Origin: Henriciella algicola
GTDB lineage: Bacteria; Pseudomonadota; Alphaproteobacteria; Caulobacterales; Hyphomonadaceae
Assembly (NCBI RefSeq): GCF_003576245.1
Contig: NZ_QWGA01000003.1
Coordinates: 806,001-870,000 of the forward strand
Length of the DNA stretch: 64,000 bases
Reading direction: 5' to 3'
Position numbers and translations under genes: made by a program. Numbering within the stretch: the stretch's first letter is position 1; every line of letters begins with the position of its first letter. The notes beneath the pieces were generated by a model that worked only from the letters and a program-made list of their open reading frames with translations, was not told where the DNA came from and made no database searches. Below are positions 43,702 to 52,720 of the stretch, one piece after another.

Positions 43702-45492
43702 ATGGTGATGAGACTGCTCAAATCAGCCGTACGTGAGGTCAAAACTGTGCGCATCCTTCTGCGCGCAAAGAAGTGGCGGGACCCGGTCACGAATGAATCA
43801 ACCGAACTTCTGGCAGACGACCTCGAAGCAGCCGTTGATTCCTATCGCAATAATCTGGCTTTCATCTTCGAAGGCCGCACGACGAGCTATGGCCAGCTGG
43901 ACGAGCAGGCCAACCGGTTTGCCCACTGGGCGCTGGGCGAAGGCCTGAAGGCCGGCGACACGGTCGCTCTGTTCATGGAGAACCGTCCCGATTATATCGC
44001 CGCCTGGTATGGCCTTTCCAAGATCGGCGTGATCACGGCACTGGTGAATGCCAATGTCACCGGCGAGGCGCTGGTTCATTCGCTTAAAACGGTTGAACCG
44101 AAGCTGATCATCACAGGCGCAAGCCAGGACCGCGCGATGCGCTCGCTTGAAATGGTCCAGATCCGACAGCCGGTCTGGACGCTTGGCGGCGAGGTAGGAT
44201 CACCCCTGGACGTTGAACTTGCAGCGCAGTCCTTTGAGCGCCCGGACCGCAGCCACCGTGCCCATCTGACGAATGCCGATATCGGCCTCTACTCCTACAC
44301 GTCCGGCACAACCGGGCTGCCAAAGGCTGCGAAGATGTCGATCGCACGCGTGAGAAACATGATGCGCAGCTTCATTTCCCCGCTGGAGATGGGAGAGAAG
44401 GACCGCGTCTATATCACCCTTCCACTATATCACGGCACGGGCGGCCTCTGCGCGGTGGGTATCGCGCTTTATACGGGTGCTTCGATCCTGCTGCGCGAGA
44501 AATTCTCCGCCAGCCGGTTCTGGAATGATTGCGCGGATTTCGGCGTGACCACCATCGTTTATATCGGTGAGCTCTGCCGCTATCTCCTGAACCAGCCTGC
44601 CCATGCCAAGGAGCGCAAGCACAAGGTCCGCAAGGGCTTTGGCAATGGCCTGCGCCCAGAGATCTGGGGCAAGTTCAAGTCCCGCTTCAACATCCCGACC
44701 ATGATCGAGTTCTATGGCTCGACCGAAGGCAATGTGAAGCTGATGAATTTTGATGGTGAAACCGGCGCGTGTGGCCGCATCCCGCCTTATGCTGCCAAAT
44801 ATTTCGATCATATCGCCTTTGTGAAAGTCGATCCGGAAACCGAAACACCGCTGCGCGATGAGGATGGCCGTTGCATTCGTGCCGGTCGCGGCGAGACAGG
44901 TGAAGCGCTCGGTCGTATTGGCGAGGATATGGAGACCCGGTTCGAGGGCTATCACGACAAGCGCGCGTCCGAAGCGAAGATCCTGCGCAATGTCTTTGAG
45001 GAAGGCGATGCGTGGTTCCGGACCGGGGACCTGATGCGCCTTGGCGATCATGGCTACATCTATTTCGTCGACAGGCTGGGCGACACGTATCGCTGGAAGG
45101 GTGAGAACGTCTCGACCAATGAAGTCGCCGATGCGCTGGCTGGTGTACCGGGCGTTGAGACGGCGAACGTCTATGGCGTGCCGATCCCGGGGACGGACGG
45201 CAAGGCCGGCATGGCCTCCATCACGACCAGCGGCTATCTCGATTACAAGGACGTGCTGGACAAGCTGTCCTCCCGCCTGCCGAAATATGCGGTGCCTGTC
45301 TTTATCCGCGAGCAGCAGGAAGCTTCGACAACTACGACCTTCAAATATCGCAAGAGCGACCTTGTTAAGGACGGCTTCGACCCTGAGCGCGCCGGTGAGA
45401 AGGTCTGGTACTTCGACTCTGAAACCGGGACATATGAGCTGGTGACGCCAGAGGCCTACAAGAAGATCGCGTCGGGTGGCGTGAAGTTCTAG
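43702..45492 (+). CDS. Long/very-long-chain acyl-CoA synthetase (FATP type)
   Basis: AMP-forming acyl-CoA ligase of 596 aa in the FadD6/FATP subgroup. The P-loop-like motif is YSYTSGTTGLPKAAKMS, GFGNGLRPEIWGKFKSRFNI and EFYGSTEGNVKLMNF are FATP-type, and RTGDLMRLG plus DRLGDTYRWKGENVS form the hinge region. Such proteins activate exogenous fatty acids or bile-acid-like substrates. ATGs at 43702 and 43708 are both possible; 43702 sits five bases after AAGGG. A paired palindromic repeat fills the whole gap to the helicase gene. Confidence 0.88.
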   Translation: MVMRLLKSAVREVKTVRILLRAKKWRDPVTNESTELLADDLEAAVDSYRNNLAFIFEGRTTSYGQLDEQANRFAHWALGEGLKAGDTVALFMENRPDYIAAWYGLSKIGVITALVNANVTGEALVHSLKTVEPKLIITGASQDRAMRSLEMVQIRQPVWTLGGEVGSPLDVELAAQSFERPDRSHRAHLTNADIGLYSYTSGTTGLPKAAKMSIARVRNMMRSFISPLEMGEKDRVYITLPLYHGTGGLCAVGIALYTGASILLREKFSASRFWNDCADFGVTTIVYIGELCRYLLNQPAHAKERKHKVRKGFGNGLRPEIWGKFKSRFNIPTMIEFYGSTEGNVKLMNFDGETGACGRIPPYAAKYFDHIAFVKVDPETETPLRDEDGRCIRAGRGETGEALGRIGEDMETRFEGYHDKRASEAKILRNVFEEGDAWFRTGDLMRLGDHGYIYFVDRLGDTYRWKGENVSTNEVADALAGVPGVETANVYGVPIPGTDGKAGMASITTSGYLDYKDVLDKLSSRLPKYAVPVFIREQQEASTTTTFKYRKSDLVKDGFDPERAGEKVWYFDSETGTYELVTPEAYKKIASGGVKF

Positions 45493-45499
45493 CGGGCCG

Positions 45500-45618
45500 C
45501 CCCCTTCGACCCGCATTTGCGGGCCACTTCCCGCGCAAGCGGGGGAAGAAGACCCAACGCTAGTGTATCGCCATCCTCCCCCGTTCACGGGGGAGGTGCC
45601 CGTCAGGGCGGAGGGGGA
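45500..45618. repeat. Paired palindromic element (BIME-like), copy 2
   Basis: Same two units as 22143-22260: CCCCCTTCGACCCGC-att-TGCGGG plus CTTCCCGCGCAAGCGGGGGAAG, then CTCCCCCGTTCACGGGGGAG with GTGCCCGTCAGGGCGGAGGGGG. It occupies the entire intergenic space between the acyl-CoA synthetase and helicase stop codons, ending one base before the helicase TAA. Confidence 0.8.
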
Positions 45619-48312
45619 TTAGCGCCCCATCGCTTCCTGAATGATGTCCATTTCAGCTTCGCGCAGGATCGCGTCGGTGACGCCTTCGGCGTTCACACGC
45701 TCGCGGCCAACCTCGAGCATGACGGGGACAGCGAAGGGGCTGATCTTCATCAGCGGTCGGTGATCTATCTTGCCGCGGATACGGGTCAGCATGTCTGACA
45801 GGCGGCGGATGTCGAGCAGACCCGTGGCGGCATCCTGCCGGGCGGCCTGCAACAGGATGTGATCTGGCTCATGGCTGCGCAGGACGTCATAGATGAGGTC
45901 GGTCGAGAAGGTGACCTGACGGCCGGTTTTCTCCTTGCCCGGCAGGCGGCGCGCAATGACGCCTGAAGTCTGCGCGCACTGGGCAAAAGTTCGCTTCATC
46001 AGCGGGCTTTCATCCAGCCATTCTTCAAGATCGTCGCCCAGCATGTCCGGGTGGAAGAGGCCGTCCATATCGACACTGCCCATATCCTCCATCGCCCAGA
46101 TTGCCATCGCGTATTCCGAGGCGACAAAGCCGAGCGGTTTGGCCCCGGCCCGCTCCAGCCGCCGCGTCAGCAGCATGCCGAGCGTCTGGTGGGCGAGGCG
46201 TCCTTCGAAGGGATAGGTCACGAGATAGTGGCGGCCCGCGCGCGGGAAGGTCTCTACCAGCAAATGGTCAGGCGGCGGGATTTCTGATTTCTCGCGCTGG
46301 ATTTCGAACCATTCACGAACCTGGTCCGGCAGGCCCGACCACTGGTCCGGATCATGGATCATGTGGCGGACGCGATCAGCCAGGAATGTGGTGAGCGGAA
46401 ACTTGCCGCCATTGTATGTCGGGATGGCCGGCTTGTCGGTTTTCGCGCGTGTGACGAGTACATCAAGCTCCGACACACCAAGGAAGCGAAGGATTTCGCC
46501 CGCGAAGAGAAAAGTGTCTCCGGGCGTAAGCGTGGAGATGAAATATTCCTCGATTTCACCGAGTTTGCGCCCTGCCCGCATGGTGCGCTGGTCGCCGCGC
46601 ACCTTCTTCAGCTCCTCGCCGCCGGACGCCTCGCCGACCTTACCGACGAAGCTCGTGAGGCGGACATTCATCAGCTGGGCCTCGACGATGGCGCCGACAT
46701 TCATGCGGTGCTGCTGGGCGTCGCGGGCCGTCCGCACGCGCCAGATGCCGTCGCGCCCGCGCACAATGCGTTTGAAGCGGTCATAGGTCTTCAGCGCATA
46801 GCCGCCTGTGGCGACGAGATCGACGACGCGCTCATAGGTCTCCCAGTCGAGCCCTTCATAGGGCGCAGCGCGGCGTATCTCGTTGAACAGCGGCTCCAGC
46901 TCAAATCCGACGCCGCAGGCCCGGCCCATAATGTGCTGGGCAAGGACATCGAGCGCGCCGAGGCGCATGGGTTCGCCGTCAATCTCTCCGGCTTCGACGG
47001 CGGCTTCAGCTGCGCGGCATTCGAGGATTTCAAACCGGTTGGTTGGCACGAGCAGAGCGCGGCTTGCCTCGTCCATGCGGTGATTGGCGCGGCCGATGCG
47101 CTGGATGAGCCGCGCTGCGCCTTTCGGGGCGCCCATCTGGATGACTAGGTCCACCCCGCCCCAGTCGATGCCAAGATCGAGCGTCGAGGTACAGACCACG
47201 CCTTTCAGCACGCCGGCGGCCATAGCGGCCTCGACCTTGCGGCGCTGTTCGCGGGCGAGAGAACCGTGGTGAAGCGCGATGGGGAGCGCATCTTCATTGG
47301 CGCGCCAGAGCTCCTGAAACAGCATCTCGGCCTGGCTGCGCGTGTTGACGAAGACGAGCGCCATCTCCGCTTCCTTGATGGCCTCATAGACCTCCGGCAC
47401 GGCAAAGCGGCCCGAATGGCCGGACCACGGGATACGCTCCCGCGAGACGAGGATGTCGATGTTCGCGCTGGTGCCGCCTTCTGCGTGGACGAGGTGGACG
47501 CCTTTTTTCGCCGAAGTTGCACCTACCCCTCCCCCGCCTGCGGGGGAGGTGGGCCGCGAAGCGGCTCGGAGGGGGGATATCTCGTGCGTAGCGTCTGCCG
47601 CCTGCCCCCTCCGCCCTTCGGGTACCTCCCCCGTGAACGGGGGAGGAAGTTCCTGCACAGCTTGGCGTACATCCAGCCAGCCTGCGAGCTGGTCCGGGTC
47701 GCGTACGGTTGCAGACAGACCGATGAAGCGGCAGGCGGGTGCCCATTCAGCGAGCGTGGCGAGGCCGAGCGAGAGAAGATCACCGCGCTTGGAGGCGGCG
47801 ATGGCGTGGATCTCATCGATGATCACGCATTTGAGATCGGAGAAGAACTCATCGGCGTGGTCTGACGCGAGGAAGAGCGCGAGCTGCTCGGGCGTCGTTA
47901 GCAGGATGTCTGGCGGATTGGAGCGTTGGCGCTGGCGTTTTGACTGCGGCGTGTCGCCGGTGCGCGTTTCGATGCGGACATCGAGGCCCATTTCCGCGAC
48001 GGGCGTGTTGAGATTGCGCTCAACGTCCGTTGCGAGAGCCTTGAGCGGCGAGATGTAGAGCGTATGAAGCGCGGGGCGGCCTGAATTGGATTTCGGCCGC
48101 TGTGACAGCTCGATCAGGCTGGCCATGAAGCCAGCCAGCGTCTTGCCGCCGCCAGTTGGCGCAATCAGCAGCGCGCTATCGCCTGCGAGCGCAGTTTCAG
48201 TGAGGTCCAGTTGATGCTTGCGCGGCACCCAGTTCCGGCTGGCGAACCAGTCGGAAAAGCGGTCAGGCAGGCTGAAATCTGGTCGCGCAGCGTCCGGCAT
48301 GGGCAAGGACAT
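45619..48312 (-). CDS. DNA-ligase-associated DEXH helicase (Lhr-like), with in-frame repeat insertion
   Basis: Superfamily-2 helicase of 897 aa belonging to the DNA-ligase-associated DEXH family (NCBIfam/TIGR04121-type). Motif I is APTGGGKT (51-58), motif II DEIH (166-169), motif III SAT (200-202) and motif VI QRIGRAN (404-410), with the Lhr-type winged helix and C-terminal domain after that. Residues about 217-270 (with LPPPFTGEVPEGRRG and SPLRAASRPTSPAGGGG) are encoded by a palindromic repeat and are not part of the family. Together with the exonuclease and ligase genes it should act in DNA repair. The family's usual fourth gene, a phosphoesterase, is not at this locus. Confidence 0.92.
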   Translation of the reverse strand: MSLPMPDAARPDFSLPDRFSDWFASRNWVPRKHQLDLTETALAGDSALLIAPTGGGKTLAGFMASLIELSQRPKSNSGRPALHTLYISPLKALATDVERNLNTPVAEMGLDVRIETRTGDTPQSKRQRQRSNPPDILLTTPEQLALFLASDHADEFFSDLKCVIIDEIHAIAASKRGDLLSLGLATLAEWAPACRFIGLSATVRDPDQLAGWLDVRQAVQELPPPFTGEVPEGRRGQAADATHEISPLRAASRPTSPAGGGGVGATSAKKGVHLVHAEGGTSANIDILVSRERIPWSGHSGRFAVPEVYEAIKEAEMALVFVNTRSQAEMLFQELWRANEDALPIALHHGSLAREQRRKVEAAMAAGVLKGVVCTSTLDLGIDWGGVDLVIQMGAPKGAARLIQRIGRANHRMDEASRALLVPTNRFEILECRAAEAAVEAGEIDGEPMRLGALDVLAQHIMGRACGVGFELEPLFNEIRRAAPYEGLDWETYERVVDLVATGGYALKTYDRFKRIVRGRDGIWRVRTARDAQQHRMNVGAIVEAQLMNVRLTSFVGKVGEASGGEELKKVRGDQRTMRAGRKLGEIEEYFISTLTPGDTFLFAGEILRFLGVSELDVLVTRAKTDKPAIPTYNGGKFPLTTFLADRVRHMIHDPDQWSGLPDQVREWFEIQREKSEIPPPDHLLVETFPRAGRHYLVTYPFEGRLAHQTLGMLLTRRLERAGAKPLGFVASEYAMAIWAMEDMGSVDMDGLFHPDMLGDDLEEWLDESPLMKRTFAQCAQTSGVIARRLPGKEKTGRQVTFSTDLIYDVLRSHEPDHILLQAARQDAATGLLDIRRLSDMLTRIRGKIDHRPLMKISPFAVPVMLEVGRERVNAEGVTDAILREAEMDIIQEAMGR
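47525..47648. repeat. Paired palindromic element (BIME-like), copy 3, inside the helicase coding region
   Basis: Plus-strand order is CCTCCCCCGC-ct-GCGGGGGAGG, GGGCCGCGAAGCGGCTC, a 40-nt spacer, CCCCCTCCGCCCTTCGGG, and CCTCCCCCGTGAACGGGGGAGG. This is the reverse complement of the unit pair seen at 22143 and 45500. The reading frame of the helicase passes through without a stop. The unit adds about 41 codons, plus short flanks. Confidence 0.85.
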
Positions 48313-48350
48313 AGCGCGAACAGGGCGGTCCTGCGAACCCGGTCGGTGGA

Positions 48351-49820
48351 TTAGTTGTAGCCAGCCTCAGCTGCGGTCGCTTCTGCCTGCGCGTCGAGCC
48401 TGTCGGTGTGGGCCTGATTGATCGCAGCGATGACATCGCGCGTGAACGCAGCGACATCGAAACGCCCGCCATCAGCCGTGTCGAAGCCGCGTCGCACGAT
48501 GATCATGTCCAGCGACGGGATGATGACGAGATACTGCCCGCGATTGCCGAAACCGGCATAAGTGTCGGCCGGGACGCCCTCAGAGCGGTCCATCAGCCAG
48601 AAGCTGCCGCCATAGCCAAATGGGCTGGAAGAACGGTCTGGCTGGGCCTCTCCCGGTGAAGAGACGAAATCCGTCCAGCCTTCGGCGAGGATGCGCTCAT
48701 CGCCCCACATGCCATCCTGCAGGTAAAGCTGTCCAAGGCGCGCCATGTCGCGGGCGGTCATCCAGACCTGGCTGGACGAGATGAAATCGCCAGCCCAGTC
48801 AGTTTCGAGGACAGTATTCATCGCGCCGATCTTCCAGAGGACGTTTTCATATGGGAAGCCCCAAAAAGCGCCGTCATCATCCATGGTTTCGCGCAGCGCA
48901 CGCATCGCGGCGAGCGTGTCGTAGTTGGAGTATTTGAAGCGCTCACCCGGCGTGATCTCCAGAGGGTTCACGAAAGCGGTATCGGTCACGAGCGCGCCGC
49001 CGAAATAAGTACGGTCGGTCCGGTTGCCCGCGACGCCTGAATCAAGGCCGCTCGCCATCTGCAGGACATTGCGGAGCGTGATCTCGCCTCGCGGATCACC
49101 ATTGCGCGACCAGGCGTCGAGCAGCGGGGCGCGGTCAAGGTCGAGGAGGTCTTGCTGGACGGCCGCGCCAATGACACTGGCGGTCAGCGATTTGGCGACC
49201 GACCAGGTGCGCTGCGGCGTCGTGGCGTTGACGCCGCGGGCATAGCGCTCTGCCATGATCTGACCGTCCATGACGACGAGGACCGCGCTGGTGCGGGTGT
49301 CGTCGCCATAAGTCTCTCCGTCGAAAGCGGCGCGGACCGGCTCTTCGAGGCGGGCGGCATAGGGCGAGGCGTCTATCAGCTGCACGGCTTGGCCCAGCGC
49401 GGTGGAGCTGTCCCGCTGTCGCATGGGGAAATCGTCTGAAAAACGCGGGAGCACGTCGACATCATCTAGGTCCGCGCCAATGGGCAGAAGCGAGCAGCCA
49501 AAGCCTTCACGCCAGGCGGCAATGCGCGGCGGTTCTCCCCGTGCATAGCGCACAGCAACCGTGCGCGAGCGGTCAGAAATATTCGCTTCAGACGTGGAGC
49601 GCATCGGCCCGCGATAGTCGGTATAGATGCCGTCGAGCTCATTATATTCGATCTCGGCGCGGCTCTTGTCGGCTGTGAACGTCGCCGAGCAGGTGAAGAG
49701 CGCCTTGTAGCCTGCCGCGAGCGCTTTCTGCATGATCTCTGTTTCGCCGCCCTCCTGGGACTGGGCAGGACCTGCGGCCAGTGCGGTAACAATCAGGGCT
49801 GAAAGAAAAAGGCGTCGCAT
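48351..49820 (-). CDS. Exported serine hydrolase (beta-lactamase class C-like)
   Basis: Serine hydrolase of 489 aa with a signal peptide (ALAAGPAQS). The SxxK motif is SVAKS, the YxN motif YSN (in ERFKYSNYDT), and the third motif region is GGSFWLMD/GFGNRGQ. An N-terminal 150-aa extension with two Cys (LFTCSATF, FGCSLLP) precedes the penicillin-binding-like domain. Most relatives act as esterases or peptidases rather than beta-lactamases. It lies between the helicase and the exonuclease of the ligase-associated set, 38 bp upstream of the helicase on the same strand; any link to DNA repair is doubtful. Confidence 0.85.
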   Translation of the reverse strand: MRRLFLSALIVTALAAGPAQSQEGGETEIMQKALAAGYKALFTCSATFTADKSRAEIEYNELDGIYTDYRGPMRSTSEANISDRSRTVAVRYARGEPPRIAAWREGFGCSLLPIGADLDDVDVLPRFSDDFPMRQRDSSTALGQAVQLIDASPYAARLEEPVRAAFDGETYGDDTRTSAVLVVMDGQIMAERYARGVNATTPQRTWSVAKSLTASVIGAAVQQDLLDLDRAPLLDAWSRNGDPRGEITLRNVLQMASGLDSGVAGNRTDRTYFGGALVTDTAFVNPLEITPGERFKYSNYDTLAAMRALRETMDDDGAFWGFPYENVLWKIGAMNTVLETDWAGDFISSSQVWMTARDMARLGQLYLQDGMWGDERILAEGWTDFVSSPGEAQPDRSSSPFGYGGSFWLMDRSEGVPADTYAGFGNRGQYLVIIPSLDMIIVRRGFDTADGGRFDVAAFTRDVIAAINQAHTDRLDAQAEATAAEAGYN

Positions 49821-49932
49821 TCAGGGTCACTCCATTTGCCGGGCAAGGGGACAGAATTTGCTGTGTCTCCCATGCGGAAAAGGCAGAAACATGGCGGGAA
49901 ACACCTGACGCCGCGACCTATATAGGTCAGCG

Positions 49933-50964
49933 ATGATCAGACCCGACCTGCTTCTCCATCCCACACCGAAGGGGCTCTATTGCCCGCCCGGCGACTTCTA
50001 TATCGACCCGGTGCGCGGCGCCGTCGACCGCGCCGTGGTGACGCATGGCCATGCCGACCATGCGCGCGCCGGACATGGCGCCGTGCTCGCCACGCCTGAA
50101 ACGCTCGCCATCATGGAAGCACGCTATGGCGAGGAATTCACCACAAGCCGCCAGCCAGTCGAGTATGGCGAGACGGTCGAGATCAACGGCGTTACCGTCT
50201 GGATGTCGCCTGCCGGGCATGTGCTCGGCTCTGCGCAGGTGGTCGTCGAGTGGAAGGGTCTGCGCATGGTCTGTACCGGCGACTATAAGCGCCGCCGCGA
50301 CCCGACCTGCCGCCAGTTCGAGCCTGTCCCCGGCACCCATGTCTTCATCTCTGAGGCGACGTTTGGCCTGCCAGTCTTCAGGCATCCTGACACCGATGGA
50401 GAGATCAGGAAGCTACTCGACAGCGTCGCCATGTTTCCGGAGCGCACGCACCTTGTTGGTGTCTATGCGCTTGGCAAGGCGCAGCGCGTGATCAAGCTGC
50501 TGCGTGAGGCAGGCTATAATGAGACGCTCTATATTCACGGCGCGCTGGAGAAACTCTGCAAGCTTTACGAGGATCATGGCGTTGCGCTTGGACCGCTGGA
50601 GACCGCGACGCTGGACACGAAAGAACGCGGCGCGCAGGAGCGGTTTCGCGGCAAGATCGTGCTGGGCCCGCCTTCTTCGTTTCATGACAAATGGGGCCGC
50701 CGGTTCCCAGACCCCCTACCCTGTTTTGCCTCTGGCTGGATGAGCGTGCGCCAGCGCGCCAAGCAGTCCGGCGTCGAACTTCCGCTCATCATTTCCGACC
50801 ATGCCGACTGGGATGAATTGACCGACACCGTCCGCGAGGTCGACCCGGAAGAGCTATGGATCACGCATGGGCGCGAAGACGCGCTGGTGCGCTGGGCCGA
50901 ACTGGAAGGACGCAAGGCGCGGCCGCTGCGGCTTGTCGGCTATGAGGATGAGAGCATCGACTGA
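49933..50964 (+). CDS. DNA-ligase-associated exonuclease (metallo-beta-lactamase fold)
   Basis: Protein of 343 aa in the ligase-associated exonuclease family (TIGR04122-type), a beta-CASP/MBL nuclease relative. The metal motif is THGHADH (37-43), with further ligands in SPAGHVLGSAQV, CTGDYKRR and the C-terminal ISDHADWDEL. The family is predicted to process DNA ends for the adjacent ATP-dependent ligase and DEXH helicase. It is divergent from the serine-hydrolase/helicase pair and co-directional with the ligase 108 bp downstream. Confidence 0.92.
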   Translation: MIRPDLLLHPTPKGLYCPPGDFYIDPVRGAVDRAVVTHGHADHARAGHGAVLATPETLAIMEARYGEEFTTSRQPVEYGETVEINGVTVWMSPAGHVLGSAQVVVEWKGLRMVCTGDYKRRRDPTCRQFEPVPGTHVFISEATFGLPVFRHPDTDGEIRKLLDSVAMFPERTHLVGVYALGKAQRVIKLLREAGYNETLYIHGALEKLCKLYEDHGVALGPLETATLDTKERGAQERFRGKIVLGPPSSFHDKWGRRFPDPLPCFASGWMSVRQRAKQSGVELPLIISDHADWDELTDTVREVDPEELWITHGREDALVRWAELEGRKARPLRLVGYEDESID

Positions 50965-50973
50965 TGCAAGAGG

Positions 50974-51017
50974 CCCCACCCCGACCCTCCCCGCCAGCGG
51001 GGAGGGTCGGGGTGGGG
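50974..51017. repeat. Near-perfect 20-bp hairpin between exonuclease and ligase
   Basis: Arm 50974-50992 (CCCCACCCCGACCCTCCCC) pairs with 50999-51017 exactly, and the six-base loop GCCAGC can close by one more pair. No T-run follows. It could be a repeat of the CCCTCCCC family or an mRNA-stabilising stem within the transcript. Confidence 0.8.
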
Positions 51018-51072
51018 TGAGGGACGCACATCGCTCTCTGTCATTGTTGTCGCCCCCTCCTATGTCATTCCG

Positions 51073-52716
51073 ATGCAGGCCTTTTCCGACCTTCTTGAAC
51101 GACTGATCCTGACCGCTTCGCGCAATACGAAGATCGAGCTGATGGTGAACTATTTTCGCCAGACGCCGAACCCGGCGCGCGGCTGGACTCTGGCGGTGCT
51201 GACGGGGGAGCTGGACATACCGGGTGTGAAAGGCGGGTCGATACGCAGGCTGATCGAGGACCGGGTCGATCCTGAGCTGTTTCGCATGTCGTATGACTAT
51301 GTCGGCGACCTTGCCGAAACCGTCAGCCTGATGTGGCCCGGCACGCGCGGCGCGAACCGGATTCCGCCCATTGATGATGTCATCGAGGCGCTGCTTGGCG
51401 CGACGCGTGCGGAAGGCGAGCGGCTTGTCGCAGGCTGGCTGGACATGCTGGAGCCGCCGCAGCGATGGGCGCTTATCAAGATGGTGACCGGCGGGCTGCG
51501 CATCGGCGTGTCGGCCCGGCTTGCAAAGGTGGCGCTTGCGGAGATGGGTGGTGTCGAACCCGCAGAGATCGAGGAGATCTGGCACGGCCTCGCCCCGCCC
51601 TATGAGAGCCTGTTCGACTGGCTGGATGGCAAGGCCGACAAGCCATCACCGGATATCAAGGCGCCGTTCAGGCCGGTCATGCTGGCCCATCCGCTGGTGA
51701 CCAAGGATAAGCGCGATGACCCGGAGGCCATCGATCCGGCGATGATCGATCCGGACATCTTTGCCGCCGAATGGAAATATGACGGCATCCGCGTTCAGGC
51801 CGTGTCCGAGCGCGGGGTCCGGCGCATGTATACGCGAACCGGCGACGACATCTCCCACACCTTTCCGGACGTGCTGGCCGCGATGGACTTCGAGGCCGCC
51901 ATCGACGGCGAACTGCTGATCCGTGCCCCGAACGGCGAGGTTGCCCCCTTCAATGAGCTGCAGCAGCGCCTCAACCGCAAGACGGTGACGAAGAAACAGA
52001 TGGAGGCGCGCCCGGCCATGATCCGCGCCTATGATATTCTGGTCGAGGGCGATGAGGATTTAAGGTCGCTGCCTTTCTCTGAGCGCCGCGAACGGCTGGA
52101 AGCCTTTGTCGAGAAGTCCGCCAGCGAGCGTATCGATATCTCACCGCTCGTTCCCGTGACGAACCTCGAGGCGCTTGAAGCAGCCCGCAATGAACCGCCC
52201 GCCCCAGAAATCGAAGGGCTGATGCTGAAACGCTGGGACAGCGTCTATGAGGCCGGGCGTCCGACGGGCCCATGGTATAAGTGGAAGCGCGACCCGTTCC
52301 TGATCGATGCGGTGATGATGTATGCCCAGCGCGGGCATGGCAGGCGGTCCAGCTTCTATTCCGACTTCACATTTGGCGTCTGGCGCGAAGGCGAGGACGG
52401 CGATGAAATAACGCCGGTCGGCAAGGCCTATTTCGGCTTTACCGATGAAGAGCTGAAACAGCTCGACAAGTTCGTGCGCGAGAACACGATCGACCGGTTC
52501 GGGCCTGTCCGCTCCGTAACGGCGAACAAGGAGAAGGGCCTCGTGCTGGAGGTCGCATTTGAAGGCCTGCAGCGAAGCCCGCGCCACAAGTCGGGCCTCG
52601 CCATGCGCTTTCCCCGTATCAATCGCATCCGCTGGGACAAGCCAAGCGCCGAAGCCGACCGGCTTGAAACGCTAGAAAAAATGCTTCCGGCAGACCCGCT
52701 TTTGGATAAAGGCTAG
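51073..52716 (+). CDS. ATP-dependent DNA ligase (PP_1105 family)
   Basis: Stand-alone ATP-dependent ligase of 547 aa, TIGR04120-type. The adenylation lysine is K235 in EWKYDGIR (KxDG); DGELLIR, EIEGLMLKRWDSVYE (motif IV) and WYKWKRDP (motif V) follow. An N-terminal DNA-binding domain of about 200 residues and a C-terminal OB domain flank the core. It works with the exonuclease and DEXH helicase in a predicted nick/gap or damage repair pathway, distinct from replicative LigA. It ends 4 bp before the TspO-like gene. Confidence 0.94.
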   Translation: MQAFSDLLERLILTASRNTKIELMVNYFRQTPNPARGWTLAVLTGELDIPGVKGGSIRRLIEDRVDPELFRMSYDYVGDLAETVSLMWPGTRGANRIPPIDDVIEALLGATRAEGERLVAGWLDMLEPPQRWALIKMVTGGLRIGVSARLAKVALAEMGGVEPAEIEEIWHGLAPPYESLFDWLDGKADKPSPDIKAPFRPVMLAHPLVTKDKRDDPEAIDPAMIDPDIFAAEWKYDGIRVQAVSERGVRRMYTRTGDDISHTFPDVLAAMDFEAAIDGELLIRAPNGEVAPFNELQQRLNRKTVTKKQMEARPAMIRAYDILVEGDEDLRSLPFSERRERLEAFVEKSASERIDISPLVPVTNLEALEAARNEPPAPEIEGLMLKRWDSVYEAGRPTGPWYKWKRDPFLIDAVMMYAQRGHGRRSSFYSDFTFGVWREGEDGDEITPVGKAYFGFTDEELKQLDKFVRENTIDRFGPVRSVTANKEKGLVLEVAFEGLQRSPRHKSGLAMRFPRINRIRWDKPSAEADRLETLEKMLPADPLLDKG

Positions 52717-52720
52717 AGGC

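Noticed and set aside
48351-49820. Serine hydrolase as a true beta-lactamase resistance gene
   Set aside because: SxxK and YxN are present, but the long N-terminal extension and lack of class C details fit the generic serine-hydrolase family; no resistance claim is supported.
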